Below are positions 1 to 7,110 of a stretch of DNA of 18,059 nt, in pieces. Source of the stretch: Streptomyces griseus (GTDB lineage Bacteria; Bacteroidota; Bacteroidia; Chitinophagales; Chitinophagaceae); NCBI GenBank assembly GCA_943323705.2, contig CALPIT020000017.1, positions 1 through 18,059 on the forward strand, given 5' to 3'. The translations under genes and the position numbers were made by a program. Position 1 is the stretch's first letter; each line of letters opens with the position of its first letter. The notes below the pieces were generated by a model, which saw only the letters and a list, made by a program, of their open reading frames with translations, had not been told where the DNA came from and made no database searches.

Positions 1-178
1 AAAAGGGAAGCCCCCTCGGTCCCCCAAGGGGGAAGTTGGTTAACCACGAATTCACGAATTTTTTACCGCAGAGAACAGAGTTGGTGAGTTTGCGCAGAGA
101 CAGCCGATACTGATCATTGCTACCCTCTCTATTGGAGAGGGGTTGCCTGTCTGCCGGTAGGCAGGGGGGTGAGGCTTT
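1..178 (+). repeat. Composite intergenic repeat, copy A
   Basis: This is noncoding DNA built of modules that recur elsewhere in the window. It starts with a C-run/G-run block (about 10-35), followed by an AACCACGAATTCACGAATT block (42-60) and a degenerate CGCAGAGA-type stretch (66-104). It ends in a block with GAGAGGGGTTG and GGGTGAGGC (136-174). The same order of modules is seen at 4456-4571 on the plus strand and at 14459-14583 on the minus strand. This copy carries a 20-bp palindrome at 146-165 that those two copies lack. No ORF of note lies in it. Confidence 0.8.
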
Positions 179-205
179 TTACTTTAGATTTTCTAATTTT
201 ACACC

Positions 206-913
206 ATGTGCTTTCATTTCTCTCTCACACAACAAATGGCTAAAATAGAAGCCGCGCTTCAGGTAAACTGGGATGGCGAGGAGTGGCAGCCTGTTTATCA
301 TGCGGATGGATTTACGTTTCTAAAAATGCCGGTTATCACACAGGAAGATCCTCAGCGTATTCAAATGTTCAACTGGGGATTGATTCCGTCGTGGGTGAAG
401 TCAAAAGCAGATGCCGATAAATTAAAAGCGCAAACATTAAATGCCCGTTCCGAAACTGTTTTTGAAAAACCTTCTTTTCGTTCTTCGATCAAACATCAAC
501 GTTGTCTTGTACCTACTGATGGTTTTTTTGAATGGATGGATGTATCAGGAAAAAAATTCCCTCATTATATTTTCATGAAGGGAAAAAAGATATTTTGTTT
601 TGCAGGTATTTATTCAGGCTGGGCAGACAAAGAAACAGGAGAGTTTGTACAAACATTTTCTATTCTTTCCACTGAAGCCAATCCTTTGATGGCAAAGATT
701 CACAACCTAAAACATCGCATGCCTGTAATTGTAGATCCATCACAATATCAAAACTGGTTACAAAAAGACAACACAACAGAAAAGATAAATTCATTTTTAC
801 TCCCTTATCCTGAGGAAAATATGGATTATTATCCCATCAGCAAACGAATTACTTCAAGAACGGAAGATAGTAATGTGCCGGAGACGATAGAGCCTCACCC
901 CCAAGCCCCCTAA
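206..913 (+). CDS. SRAP-domain protein (YedK/HMCES family), abasic-site DNA-protein crosslinker
   Basis: The 235-residue product spans a whole SRAP domain. In this family Cys2, exposed after removal of Met1, forms a stable thiazolidine crosslink with abasic sites in single-stranded DNA, shielding them from cleavage. Visible motifs fit: MC at the very N-terminus, the WGLIPSW segment near residues 57-63, LNARSE at 78-83, GFFEW with Glu109, and the HNLKHRMPV segment with His170. The start is fixed by the need for Cys at position 2. There is no Shine-Dalgarno site; a TAATTTTA sequence at 194-201 is a weak candidate -7 box. The last residues (EPHPQAP) and the stop codon are encoded by intergenic repeat sequence, so the native C-terminus was probably replaced; the SRAP core is unaffected. 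It appears to be a single-gene unit. Confidence 0.93.
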   Translation: MCFHFSLTQQMAKIEAALQVNWDGEEWQPVYHADGFTFLKMPVITQEDPQRIQMFNWGLIPSWVKSKADADKLKAQTLNARSETVFEKPSFRSSIKHQRCLVPTDGFFEWMDVSGKKFPHYIFMKGKKIFCFAGIYSGWADKETGEFVQTFSILSTEANPLMAKIHNLKHRMPVIVDPSQYQNWLQKDNTTEKINSFLLPYPEENMDYYPISKRITSRTEDSNVPETIEPHPQAP

Positions 914-1107
914 ATCCCCCGAAGGGGGAAATCGTCGAGTGAGAGGGGAGTAGGCCTCACCCGCAACAATTCCATCTTTTGGAATGTCAGAATTGCCTTT
1001 CAGAAAATAATTCTCTTAGCTCCCTTCACCTTTGGAGAGGGGTTGCCTGCCTGCCGGTAGGCAGGTGGGTGAGGCTTTACTTCCCCCTTTGGGGGATTGA
1101 GGGGGCT
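890..1107. repeat. Intergenic repeat modules downstream of the SRAP gene
   Basis: A CCTCACCCCCAAGCCCCCT/CCCCCGAAGGGGG block begins inside the SRAP coding region at about 890. After it come a small inverted repeat (969-985, ATTCCA/TGGAAT) and a second GAGAGGGGTTG...GGGTGAGGC block (1034-1075) interrupted by a 20-bp palindrome at 1046-1065. A further C-run/G-run block ends near 1107. These are the same modules as at 1-178 in rearranged order. No coding potential is seen. Confidence 0.75.
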
Positions 1108-1553
1108 GCTACGTAATCCTACTTACCCTATCGCATACGAAATACGTGACTTTCAAACTGGTCTTGACAATTACTATGATTCCCGTCAGTGAGGGTGTAT
1201 GTTTGTATCAGTTATCCGATATCCATGATGCTAACGAATTATCCTATGAAATCTAACAAATATCCAATCCAACGAAAAGACCAATGGCTTCAATATCCTA
1301 AAAACTAAAGCAAATGCCTTAAAAAAATTATCGAAGCCATATAAGAAACCCCGAATTATCTCGGGGTTTTTTTATTGTTGAGGAAAGTTGTACCAATTAT
1401 AATTACTTTTTAGTTCTATTTTTTCTGGTATAATGCCGATATGACAGATTTTTGGGACAATTTCATTGGACCAATACAGATGTCTAATCGGTATTAAGCG
1501 GTACTGAAGAAATATCAGTTTTCAAATTTGGCTATGTCGAGTCTGAGGACGTA
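1108..1553. other. Gene-free stretch, possibly decayed sequence
   Basis: No convincing reading frame is present. The part from 1110 to 1373 shares several short blocks in the same order with 10034-10283: GCTACGTA, CTTGACAA, AACAAATATCCAAT, ATCGAAGCCA and a nearly identical terminator-like hairpin. This suggests the ends of two degraded relatives of one gene or element. From 1374 to 1553 I see nothing recognisable. Confidence 0.5.
1347..1373 (+). terminator. Terminator-like hairpin
   Basis: Arms AACCCCGA (1347-1354) and TCGGGGTT (1361-1368) enclose a six-base loop and are followed by a run of T on the plus strand. No intact plus-strand gene lies directly upstream, so it may be the relic of a lost gene. 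A close relative sits at 10259-10283. Confidence 0.75.
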
Positions 1554-1589
1554 ATATTGCGATATTGCAATATTGCAATATCGCAATAT
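1554..1589. repeat. Perfect 36-bp palindrome of 8-bp units
   Basis: The sequence is its own exact reverse complement over 36 bases. It consists of successive ATATTGCG, ATATTGCA, ATATTGCA, ATATCGCA units plus a terminal ATAT. The centre is a TATTGCAATA core. It lies beyond the terminator of the acyl-CoA synthetase gene and is not followed by a T-run, so it is unlikely to be a terminator. Confidence 0.9.
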
Positions 1590-1612
1590 GAAAACACCAA
1601 TTGTTTTTTTAC

Positions 1613-1645
1613 AAAAAAAATCCCGGCTACTAGCGGCAACCGAGA
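1613..1645 (-). terminator. Terminator of the acyl-CoA synthetase gene
   Basis: Read on the minus strand, arms TCTCGGTT (1645-1638) and AGCCGGGA (1628-1621) pair over eight bases with two G-U pairs around a nine-base loop. A run of eight T follows. It lies about 85 bases after the stop codon of the upstream minus-strand gene. Confidence 0.8.
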
Positions 1646-1729
1646 CTTTATCAAAACTTGTCAACTTATTTTACGACAATACAAAATGATGTTGAGATAC
1701 CTGAATCTAAAGTGTTCTATCCAATGTAA

Positions 1730-3517
1730 TTACTGATAAATTTCTTTTATAGATTGCTGGTATTTCTCCATAATTATTTTTCGTTTCAAACTTAATTTAG
1801 GCGTCATTTCGCCTGTATCTACTGTCCATTCATAAGGGAGTAAACTAAATTTTCTTACTTGTTCAACATGATTGAATCCGAGATTGAAATTATTAATCAC
1901 ATCTGTATAAAGCTGAAACACTGCCGGATTCAAAACGGCATCCTGAAAATTTGTAAATGGAATATTATTTTGCAACATCCATTCTTTCAAATTCACAAAG
2001 GAAGGCACAATCAACGCCGCAACAAATTTTTGATCGGCTCCTACAATCATTACCTGCTCTATTAATGACGATTCTTTTAATTTGTTTTCTATCGGTGTTG
2101 GAGCCACATATTTACCACCGCTGGTTTTAAACAACTCTTTTTTTCTGTCTGTAATCTTCAAATATTTATTGTCTTCGAAAACGCCAATATCTCCGGTATG
2201 CAGCCAACCGTTGATAATCACTTCTGCGGTGAGGTCGGGCCTTTTGTAATATCCCATCATCACACTAGGTCCCTTAACGCAAATCTCTCCATCGGCTTCT
2301 AGTTTTACTTCTTGCCCTTCTATAACCAAACCAACGGTACCAAATTTGGTTCCGCCTTTCTTGCAACAATTAACACTGATAACAGGACTGTTTTCTGTTG
2401 GTCCGTAACCTTCATAAACAGGAATGCCCGCCGCTGTAAAAATTCGTAACAGTTTAACCTGACAAGCTGCGCCACCGGTTATCAAATAACGAACATTCCC
2501 GCCAAGCGCTTCTCTCCATTTATTGAAAATTAGTTTATTCGCTACCGTTAGTTGCAGATCATAAAAGAATCCTCCCGAATTTAAATTGTCATAACGTTCT
2601 GCCAAACCAACGGCCCAGAAAAATAATTTCCGTTTGATACCCGTCAACTCCGAACCCTTGAGCATGATTTTATCAAATACTTTTTCTAGCAAGCGAGGAA
2701 CTGTGGTAAACAAAACAGGCTTCACTTCTTTAAGATTATCACCAATGGTATCCAAGCTTTCCGCGTAATAAATAGAAATGCCTGTGCACATGTAGATATA
2801 AGTAGCCACTCTTTCAAATATATGATTCAAGGGCAAAAAACTGAGGGCCTTTCCTTCAGGCATGGTAGGGAAAGGAAATGTTTTTACAGCGTTCAGCACA
2901 TTCATCACGAGGTTTTTATGACTTAACATTACGCCTTTGGGAAAGCCTGTTGTGCCTGATGTATAAATGATTGTTACGCATTGATCAGGTAAAATGCTGT
3001 CTTTGATTTTTTCAACGGCAGCAATATGTTCAGGAGAATGATGCTCTATTAAAGATTTCCAGTTTTTTGCTGACGGCAATTCATCAAAACTATAAATGCT
3101 AAGTAAAGAAGGGATTTTATTTGTAATCCCGCTTACTTTATCAAATAATTCTTGTCCGCTGGTGAAAACATATTTTACCGCAGCGTCATTGAATATAAAT
3201 TCTATTTCATTAGCGTTGGTAGTTGGATAAATGGGAACGAGTAAAACGCCAATTTGCTGACAAGCCAAATCAAGAAGAATCCACTCTGGACGATTTCTGG
3301 AAATGACAGCGATTTTATCCTGATTTTCTACCTTCATGTCATTACCACTTAATCCCAATTCTAATAAACCTGCACTTAACCTGTTTACTAAATCAATAAC
3401 TTCAGCTGTACTGTATGATTTCCATTGGCCATCAACCTTCTCAGACAGTAATTCTTTTTTGGTGAAATGTCTGTGCTGTTCGTATAGAAAGTCAAAAACT
3501 CTTGATTGTTCATTCAT
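1730..3517 (-). CDS. Long-chain fatty acid-CoA ligase (AMP-forming)
   Basis: The 595-residue protein belongs to the adenylate-forming (ANL) superfamily, in the long-chain acyl-CoA synthetase branch. It activates fatty acids to acyl-AMP and then acyl-CoA for breakdown or lipid synthesis. Core motifs are all present: the phosphate loop TSGTTGFPK at residues 186-194, the YGPTE motif at 371-375, GWLHTGD ending at 443, and TDRKKE at 456-461. The SGGKYVAPTPIE segment (466-477) and a C-terminal PKLSLKRK stretch are typical of the bacterial long-chain class, and the length is usual for it. There is no signal peptide; it is probably cytoplasmic or membrane-associated. It stands alone, with its own terminator downstream. 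The start is the ATG closest to the usual N-terminus; an ATG four bases further in is out of frame. Confidence 0.93.
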   Translation of the reverse strand: MNEQSRVFDFLYEQHRHFTKKELLSEKVDGQWKSYSTAEVIDLVNRLSAGLLELGLSGNDMKVENQDKIAVISRNRPEWILLDLACQQIGVLLVPIYPTTNANEIEFIFNDAAVKYVFTSGQELFDKVSGITNKIPSLLSIYSFDELPSAKNWKSLIEHHSPEHIAAVEKIKDSILPDQCVTIIYTSGTTGFPKGVMLSHKNLVMNVLNAVKTFPFPTMPEGKALSFLPLNHIFERVATYIYMCTGISIYYAESLDTIGDNLKEVKPVLFTTVPRLLEKVFDKIMLKGSELTGIKRKLFFWAVGLAERYDNLNSGGFFYDLQLTVANKLIFNKWREALGGNVRYLITGGAACQVKLLRIFTAAGIPVYEGYGPTENSPVISVNCCKKGGTKFGTVGLVIEGQEVKLEADGEICVKGPSVMMGYYKRPDLTAEVIINGWLHTGDIGVFEDNKYLKITDRKKELFKTSGGKYVAPTPIENKLKESSLIEQVMIVGADQKFVAALIVPSFVNLKEWMLQNNIPFTNFQDAVLNPAVFQLYTDVINNFNLGFNHVEQVRKFSLLPYEWTVDTGEMTPKLSLKRKIIMEKYQQSIKEIYQ

Positions 3518-3553
3518 AAATTATAATACTTAAAATGAGTAGTTTAAATAAGA

Positions 3554-3561
3554 CGAAACTA
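3554..3561 (-). promoter_or_regulatory. Candidate -7 box for the acyl-CoA synthetase gene
   Basis: On the minus strand the sequence TAGTTTCG matches the Bacteroidota -7 consensus TAnnTTTG at all but one position. It lies about 37 bases before the start codon. No clear -33 TTG element is seen, so the call is tentative. Confidence 0.3.
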
Positions 3562-3604
3562 AGATAAGAAAATTGAGAGGAGAAAATGGAGATTGTTGAA
3601 TGTA

Positions 3605-3900
3605 AAAAGCCCCCTCAGTCCCCCAAAGGGGGAAGTTTACATTTCGGAAATATAAAAAAGCCTTCGTATTACTTCGTGCCTTAGCGCCTTTGTGGCGGAA
3701 AAACATTGCGCCCTCGCCCCTTTGCGAGCTTTGCGTGAAACCCATTCGCGGCAATAAATAATAAGAAAGTAAAAATAAGTAATAAGGAAGTGGCGGTTAG
3801 CTCCGAGCAAACGCAGTATCTTTTTCATAAATCTCTGCGCAAACTCTATTTTCTCTACTCCTCCGCGGTAAACAATTCGTGAATTCGTGGTTTTACCTCC
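3605..3900 (-). repeat. Composite intergenic repeat, copy D
   Basis: Read on the minus strand the block begins with AACCACGAATTCACGAATT (about 3892-3874) and a CCGCGGAGGAG/CGCAGAGA stretch. A module with CTTCCTTATTA and TTCTTATTATTTATT (3790-3752) comes next, then a GGGTTTCACGCAAAGCTCGC module. After a degenerate CACAAAGGCGCTAAGGCACG run and a TTTCCGAAATGTAAA segment, it ends in the G-run/C-run block near 3607-3635. Parts match 14341-14680. Two overlapping minus-strand frames here are artefacts of the repeat. Confidence 0.75.
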
Positions 3901-3959
3901 CAAACTCGCCTCCCAAACTAATTTTCCTCAAAAAATCTCCAAAAAACAACAAAATACCT

Positions 3960-3967
3960 TAAGTTTG
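3960..3967 (+). promoter_or_regulatory. Candidate Bacteroidota -7 box
   Basis: TAAGTTTG is an exact match to the TAnnTTTG consensus, 43 bases before the ATG at 4010. It would give a leader of roughly 35 bases. It lies just after the end of the repeat block, consistent with the repeat stopping at the edge of functional DNA. Confidence 0.5.
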
Positions 3968-4009
3968 TTACCTAAATCAAAATTCATAATCACTCTAATA
4001 ACAATAAAA

Positions 4010-4402
4010 ATGAAAAAATTAAGTCTTTTTGTTTTAACAACATTATTATTTGCAGGCATCAGTTTTGCTCAATCAGCAAAAACTGCAGAATGGCCTGAAA
4101 TGAAATCTTTTCATACTTTAATGTCTTCAACATTCCATCCTGCTGAAGAAGGCAACTTCGCTCCTTTGAAAGAAAAAGTAGCGGAATTGTACAGAGCTTC
4201 TAAAGTATGGTACGCTTCTGAAATACCTGCAAATTTCAAAGTAGAAGAAACCAAAGCAACTTTGAACAAATTGATGATTCAGTGTCATGATATTTGGGCT
4301 CAGGTAGATGCTAAGGCTTCTGATGAAAAATTAATGCAAATGATCACTGAAGCACATGACAGTTTCCACAAAATCGTAGGAGAGTGCAAAAAAGATAAAT
4401 AA
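4010..4402 (+). CDS. Secreted small His/Cys-rich protein, possible metal binder
   Basis: The open frame extends upstream, but the ATG at 4010 is preferred. It begins a clear signal peptide (MKKLSLFVLTTLLFAGISFA, cleavage likely after residue 20), and the extra upstream codons lie over the promoter and repeat. The 130-residue precursor is predicted helical after cleavage. It carries conserved-looking His, Met and Cys in spaced pairs: Met31, His35, Met38, His43, Cys92-His93, and His116, His120, Cys126 in a HDSFHKIVGEC segment. From memory, proteins of this build recur in Bacteroidota, but I cannot assign a named family. A small helical-bundle metal-binding or redox role in the periplasm is inference. 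It is a single-gene unit with its own promoter candidate and terminator. Confidence 0.8.
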   Translation: MKKLSLFVLTTLLFAGISFAQSAKTAEWPEMKSFHTLMSSTFHPAEEGNFAPLKEKVAELYRASKVWYASEIPANFKVEETKATLNKLMIQCHDIWAQVDAKASDEKLMQMITEAHDSFHKIVGECKKDK

Positions 4403-4427
4403 TCTATCAAACGATATTTTTAAATGA

Positions 4428-4453
4428 GGCCGCTTATTGAGCGGTCTTTTTTT
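4428..4453 (+). terminator. Terminator of the small secreted protein gene
   Basis: Arms GGCCGCT (4428-4434) and AGCGGTC (4440-4446) pair with one G-U around a five-base loop and are followed by seven T. It is 25 bases after the stop codon. Confidence 0.85.
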
Positions 4454-4455
4454 AT

Positions 4456-4571
4456 AACCACGAATTCACGAATTTTTTTCCGCGGAGAATGTAGAGCCTA
4501 TGGTTGCGCAGAGATAGTCGATACTGCTTATTGCTCCTCACTCGGGAGAGGGGTTGGGGGTGAGGTTTTTT
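4456..4571 (+). repeat. Composite intergenic repeat, copy B
   Basis: This copy has the same module order as 42-178: AACCACGAATTCACGAATT, a CCGCGGAGAA/GCGCAGAGATAG stretch, then GATACTGCTTATTGCTCC, and a GGGAGAGGGGTTGGGGGTGAGG end. It lacks the 20-bp palindrome found in copy A. It begins directly after the preceding terminator's T-run. Confidence 0.8.
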
Positions 4572-4668
4572 AATTCAATAGAAACTGACCATTTAGCCTC
4601 CGAAATGTACTTCCTTATTTATTATTTTTTATTTCATATTCTGTGTTTATAATATCATTTCTTCTTCA

Positions 4669-4688
4669 CCCACCGTTGAAACGGTGGG
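4669..4688. repeat. REP-like hairpin
   Basis: CCCACCGT (4669-4676) and ACGGTGGG (4681-4688) form a perfect eight-base stem with a TGAA loop, standing alone in AT-rich noncoding DNA. There is no T-run after it. GC-rich short hairpins of this kind resemble repetitive extragenic palindromes; only one copy is in the window, so the label is tentative. Confidence 0.55.
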
Positions 4689-4778
4689 CTAAATTGAAAA
4701 ACTACTCAAATGAAAACTTTCTAAATTCAAATACTTTCCGATTCATGAGAAACAGACCATTTAACCTCCGAAATACCA

Positions 4779-4816
4779 ATTTTACATTGGATATTTTACA
4801 TTCAATATTTTACATT
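4779..4816 (+). repeat. 14-bp-period AT-rich repeat
   Basis: ATTTTACATT recurs at 4779, 4793 and 4807, giving three copies at an exact 14-base spacing just upstream of the riboswitch promoter candidate. Similar TTTACATT runs are common between Bacteroidota genes, so it may only be background. Confidence 0.6.
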
Positions 4817-4825
4817 TTATTTCTC

Positions 4826-4833
4826 TACCTTCG
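4826..4833 (+). promoter_or_regulatory. Candidate -7 box for the riboswitch-btuB transcript
   Basis: TACCTTCG differs from TAnnTTTG at one position. It is placed so that transcription would begin at about 4840, exactly where the riboswitch aptamer begins. No clear -33 element is seen. Confidence 0.4.
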
Positions 4834-4837
4834 CCCT

Positions 4838-5000
4838 CGTTATGGTTTCCGAGCAATCGGAATTAAAAGGGAAGACCGGTGTAAATCCGGCACTATCCCC
4901 GTAGCTGTAAACGCTTTAAATTGTTCATTCTTCAAGCCACTGTCGCAATAGATGGGAAGGCAGTGAACATAGCGTAAGTCAGAAGACCTGCCAAAACAAT
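4838..5000 (+). ncRNA. Cobalamin (B12) riboswitch
   Basis: The aptamer hallmarks are visible. There is a GGTTTCC start (4844-4850), then an AAAAGGGAA block followed by GACCGGTGTAAATCCGGC (4873-4891) and CCCCGTAGCTGTAA. The diagnostic B12 box AGTCAGAAGACCTGCC lies at 4977-4992. The aptamer binds adenosylcobalamin or a related corrinoid and normally switches the downstream gene off when the ligand is abundant. It is followed after 136 bases by a btuB-like receptor gene. Candidate expression-platform hairpins are AGCTTTC/GAAAGGCT at 5015-5033 and GTTGC/GCAAC near 5073-5096. Neither is followed by a strong T-run, so translational control or a pairing I cannot resolve by eye is possible. Confidence 0.93.
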
Positions 5001-5128
5001 TTTATTCATCCATTAGCTTTCGGGAGAAAGGCTTGAGATGTAAAGTGTAATCACATTTTATGTTTCTTACTGTTGCTTAAAAAATAACGGCAACTTATTT
5101 CTCGGAAGCAATAAAAAATCTTTTAAAA

Positions 5129-7084
5129 ATGAAAAAGAAATTTTTTATTGCTGCTGCATTATTCATCAGTATCAATTCAAAAGCACAAGACAGTACCAGC
5201 ACGTTAAATGAGGTAATTGTAACTGCCAACAAGTTTGCTAACAAGTCCGCATTAACTGGTAAAGTTGTTACCGTTATTACAAGAGCTGATCTTGAAAAAA
5301 GTGGCAGCAAAGACCTCGCTCAAATCCTTACCGAACAAGCTGGCGTATTCGTAAACGGCGCCAATAGCAATGCCGGGAAAGACAAAAGTATTTATTTGAG
5401 GGGCGCTAAAGTAGATCATACACTGATTGTAATTGACGGCGTTCCTGTTTACGACCCTTCCGGAATCGGTAGCAACTTTGATATCAGATGGCTGTCTATT
5501 GACAACATCGAAAGAATTGAAATCCTTAAAGGAAGCCAATCCACTTTATATGGCTCTGATGCCATTGCAGGCGTTATCAATATTATAACCAGAAAACCTG
5601 ATCAAAAAGCCTTCTCAACTTCAGGTAATGTTCAATATGGAAGTTACAACAGCATTCATGCAAATGCCGGCATCAGCGGCACGAAAAATAAGTTCAGCTA
5701 TAACCTGAATTATTCCTTTTTGAATACATCCGGTATTAATGAAGCTGTCGATACCATTACTACTATTCATCAAACTGACAATGACGCATACACGAAGAAT
5801 AATCTTTATGCTTCTTTAGGATACAAGCCCAATAGTAAAGTTTTCATTCAGCCTTATTTCAGATTTGCTTCGTTTACACAAAATTATGACCAGGGTGCAT
5901 TTGTAGATGAACTCGATTTAAAAGCAGATAGCAAGAATACACAATCTGGAGTTCGCAGCGAATTTAAAATCAATAAAGGAAAACTGTTTTTGAATTACAA
6001 TTACAACAATATTCAACGTATCTATACTGATGATTCTGTGAAAAGTAGAAATGGGTATGACATTTATAGTAAAGGCATTTACAATGGCAATGAACATTTT
6101 GCAGATGCATTTGTGGTTTTTCCATTAGGAAAAATATTTAAACTTACTGGCGGTATTGATTACAGAAGCTCAAACGGTAGTGAATCATATCGCTCAATTG
6201 GCAATTTTGGTCCTTATGAAAGTGAATTGGGAAAAGACAGTTTGAAGCAAAACCAAACTGGCGTTTATGCGGTAGCGGTAGCTAATTTCAAATCAGGGTT
6301 TAATGCAGAACTCGGCGGAAGATGGAATCGCCATTCTGCTTATGGCAACAATTTCGTGTTCAACGTCAATCCTTCTTATGTGTATAAAAACCAATGGAAG
6401 TTTTTTGCCAATATTTCTTCAGGATATAAAACGCCAACCTTGTATCAGCTCTATTCTGAATATGGAAATAAATCATTGAAACCAGAAATAGCATTGACAA
6501 TGGAAAGTGGTATTCAGTATATTTCAAAAAATCAAAAATTTAATGGAAGAGTAACGGTATACAACAGAAGAGTTGACAATGTAATTACCTTCTTTTTCAA
6601 TCCAGTAACGTTTGAATCGTTTTATATCAATCAAGATAAACAAAATGATCAAGGCGTGGAGCTCGAAGCTTCATTTAAATTAGGAAAATCTACTGTTTTG
6701 AAAATGAATTACGATTATGTGGATGGAAAAGTTACGACCAAAAATATTGATAAAGACACTAGTTATTTTAATTTAATCCGAAGACCAAGAACGACCATGA
6801 GCATGTATCTTTCTCATCAGTTTAATAAAAGACTTTATGTAAATGCAGGCGTTTTATTTGTTGGTAAAAACAATGACATTACATATGATCCTAATTTCAA
6901 TGCTATTGAAGTGTCATTGAAAAACTATGCACTGTTCAATCTTTATGGACAATATGCATTGGCCAAGAATAAAATAAAGGCATTTGTTGACGTCAGAAAT
7001 GTATTCAATCAAACGTATACAGAAGTGTATGGTTTCAATGCCATGGGAAGAAACATTGCCATTGGACTTCGTTTTAACTACTGA
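5129..7084 (+). CDS. btuB: TonB-dependent vitamin B12 receptor, BtuB-like
   Basis: The 651-residue protein starts with a signal peptide ending near NSKAQD at about residue 20. A TonB-box-like EVIVTA segment follows, then a plug domain of about 120 residues. The plug contains the VTVITRADLEKSGSKDL, YLRGAK, IDGVPVYDPSG and ERIEILKGSQSTLYGSDAIA motifs. The remainder is beta-barrel sequence with alternating aromatic strands, ending in Tyr as outer-membrane barrels do. Such receptors bind substrate at the cell surface and import it using TonB-ExbBD energy. The length is close to E. coli BtuB and smaller than SusC-type receptors. Assignment to cobalamin rests mainly on the riboswitch in the leader. 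No BtuCDF or BtuFCD transporter genes adjoin it. A terminator follows the stop codon by 26 bases, so it is monocistronic. Confidence 0.92.
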   Translation: MKKKFFIAAALFISINSKAQDSTSTLNEVIVTANKFANKSALTGKVVTVITRADLEKSGSKDLAQILTEQAGVFVNGANSNAGKDKSIYLRGAKVDHTLIVIDGVPVYDPSGIGSNFDIRWLSIDNIERIEILKGSQSTLYGSDAIAGVINIITRKPDQKAFSTSGNVQYGSYNSIHANAGISGTKNKFSYNLNYSFLNTSGINEAVDTITTIHQTDNDAYTKNNLYASLGYKPNSKVFIQPYFRFASFTQNYDQGAFVDELDLKADSKNTQSGVRSEFKINKGKLFLNYNYNNIQRIYTDDSVKSRNGYDIYSKGIYNGNEHFADAFVVFPLGKIFKLTGGIDYRSSNGSESYRSIGNFGPYESELGKDSLKQNQTGVYAVAVANFKSGFNAELGGRWNRHSAYGNNFVFNVNPSYVYKNQWKFFANISSGYKTPTLYQLYSEYGNKSLKPEIALTMESGIQYISKNQKFNGRVTVYNRRVDNVITFFFNPVTFESFYINQDKQNDQGVELEASFKLGKSTVLKMNYDYVDGKVTTKNIDKDTSYFNLIRRPRTTMSMYLSHQFNKRLYVNAGVLFVGKNNDITYDPNFNAIEVSLKNYALFNLYGQYALAKNKIKAFVDVRNVFNQTYTEVYGFNAMGRNIAIGLRFNY

Positions 7085-7110
7085 TTTATTCTTAAATAGC
7101 ATTTATCGAA

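Noticed and set aside
1440..1553. Short frames near 1440-1553
   Set aside because: No start context, interrupted, and no recognisable protein motif.
3637..3903. Minus-strand frames of 74 and 88 codons in the repeat block
   Set aside because: They translate repeat modules (for example SRKARKGA from the CACGCAAAGCTCGC module) that also occur at 14341-14680; there is no start context or domain.
4643..4951. 102-codon plus-strand frame before btuB
   Set aside because: It covers the AT-rich repeat, the promoter candidate and most of the riboswitch aptamer, and its protein is low-complexity; the RNA element explains the sequence.
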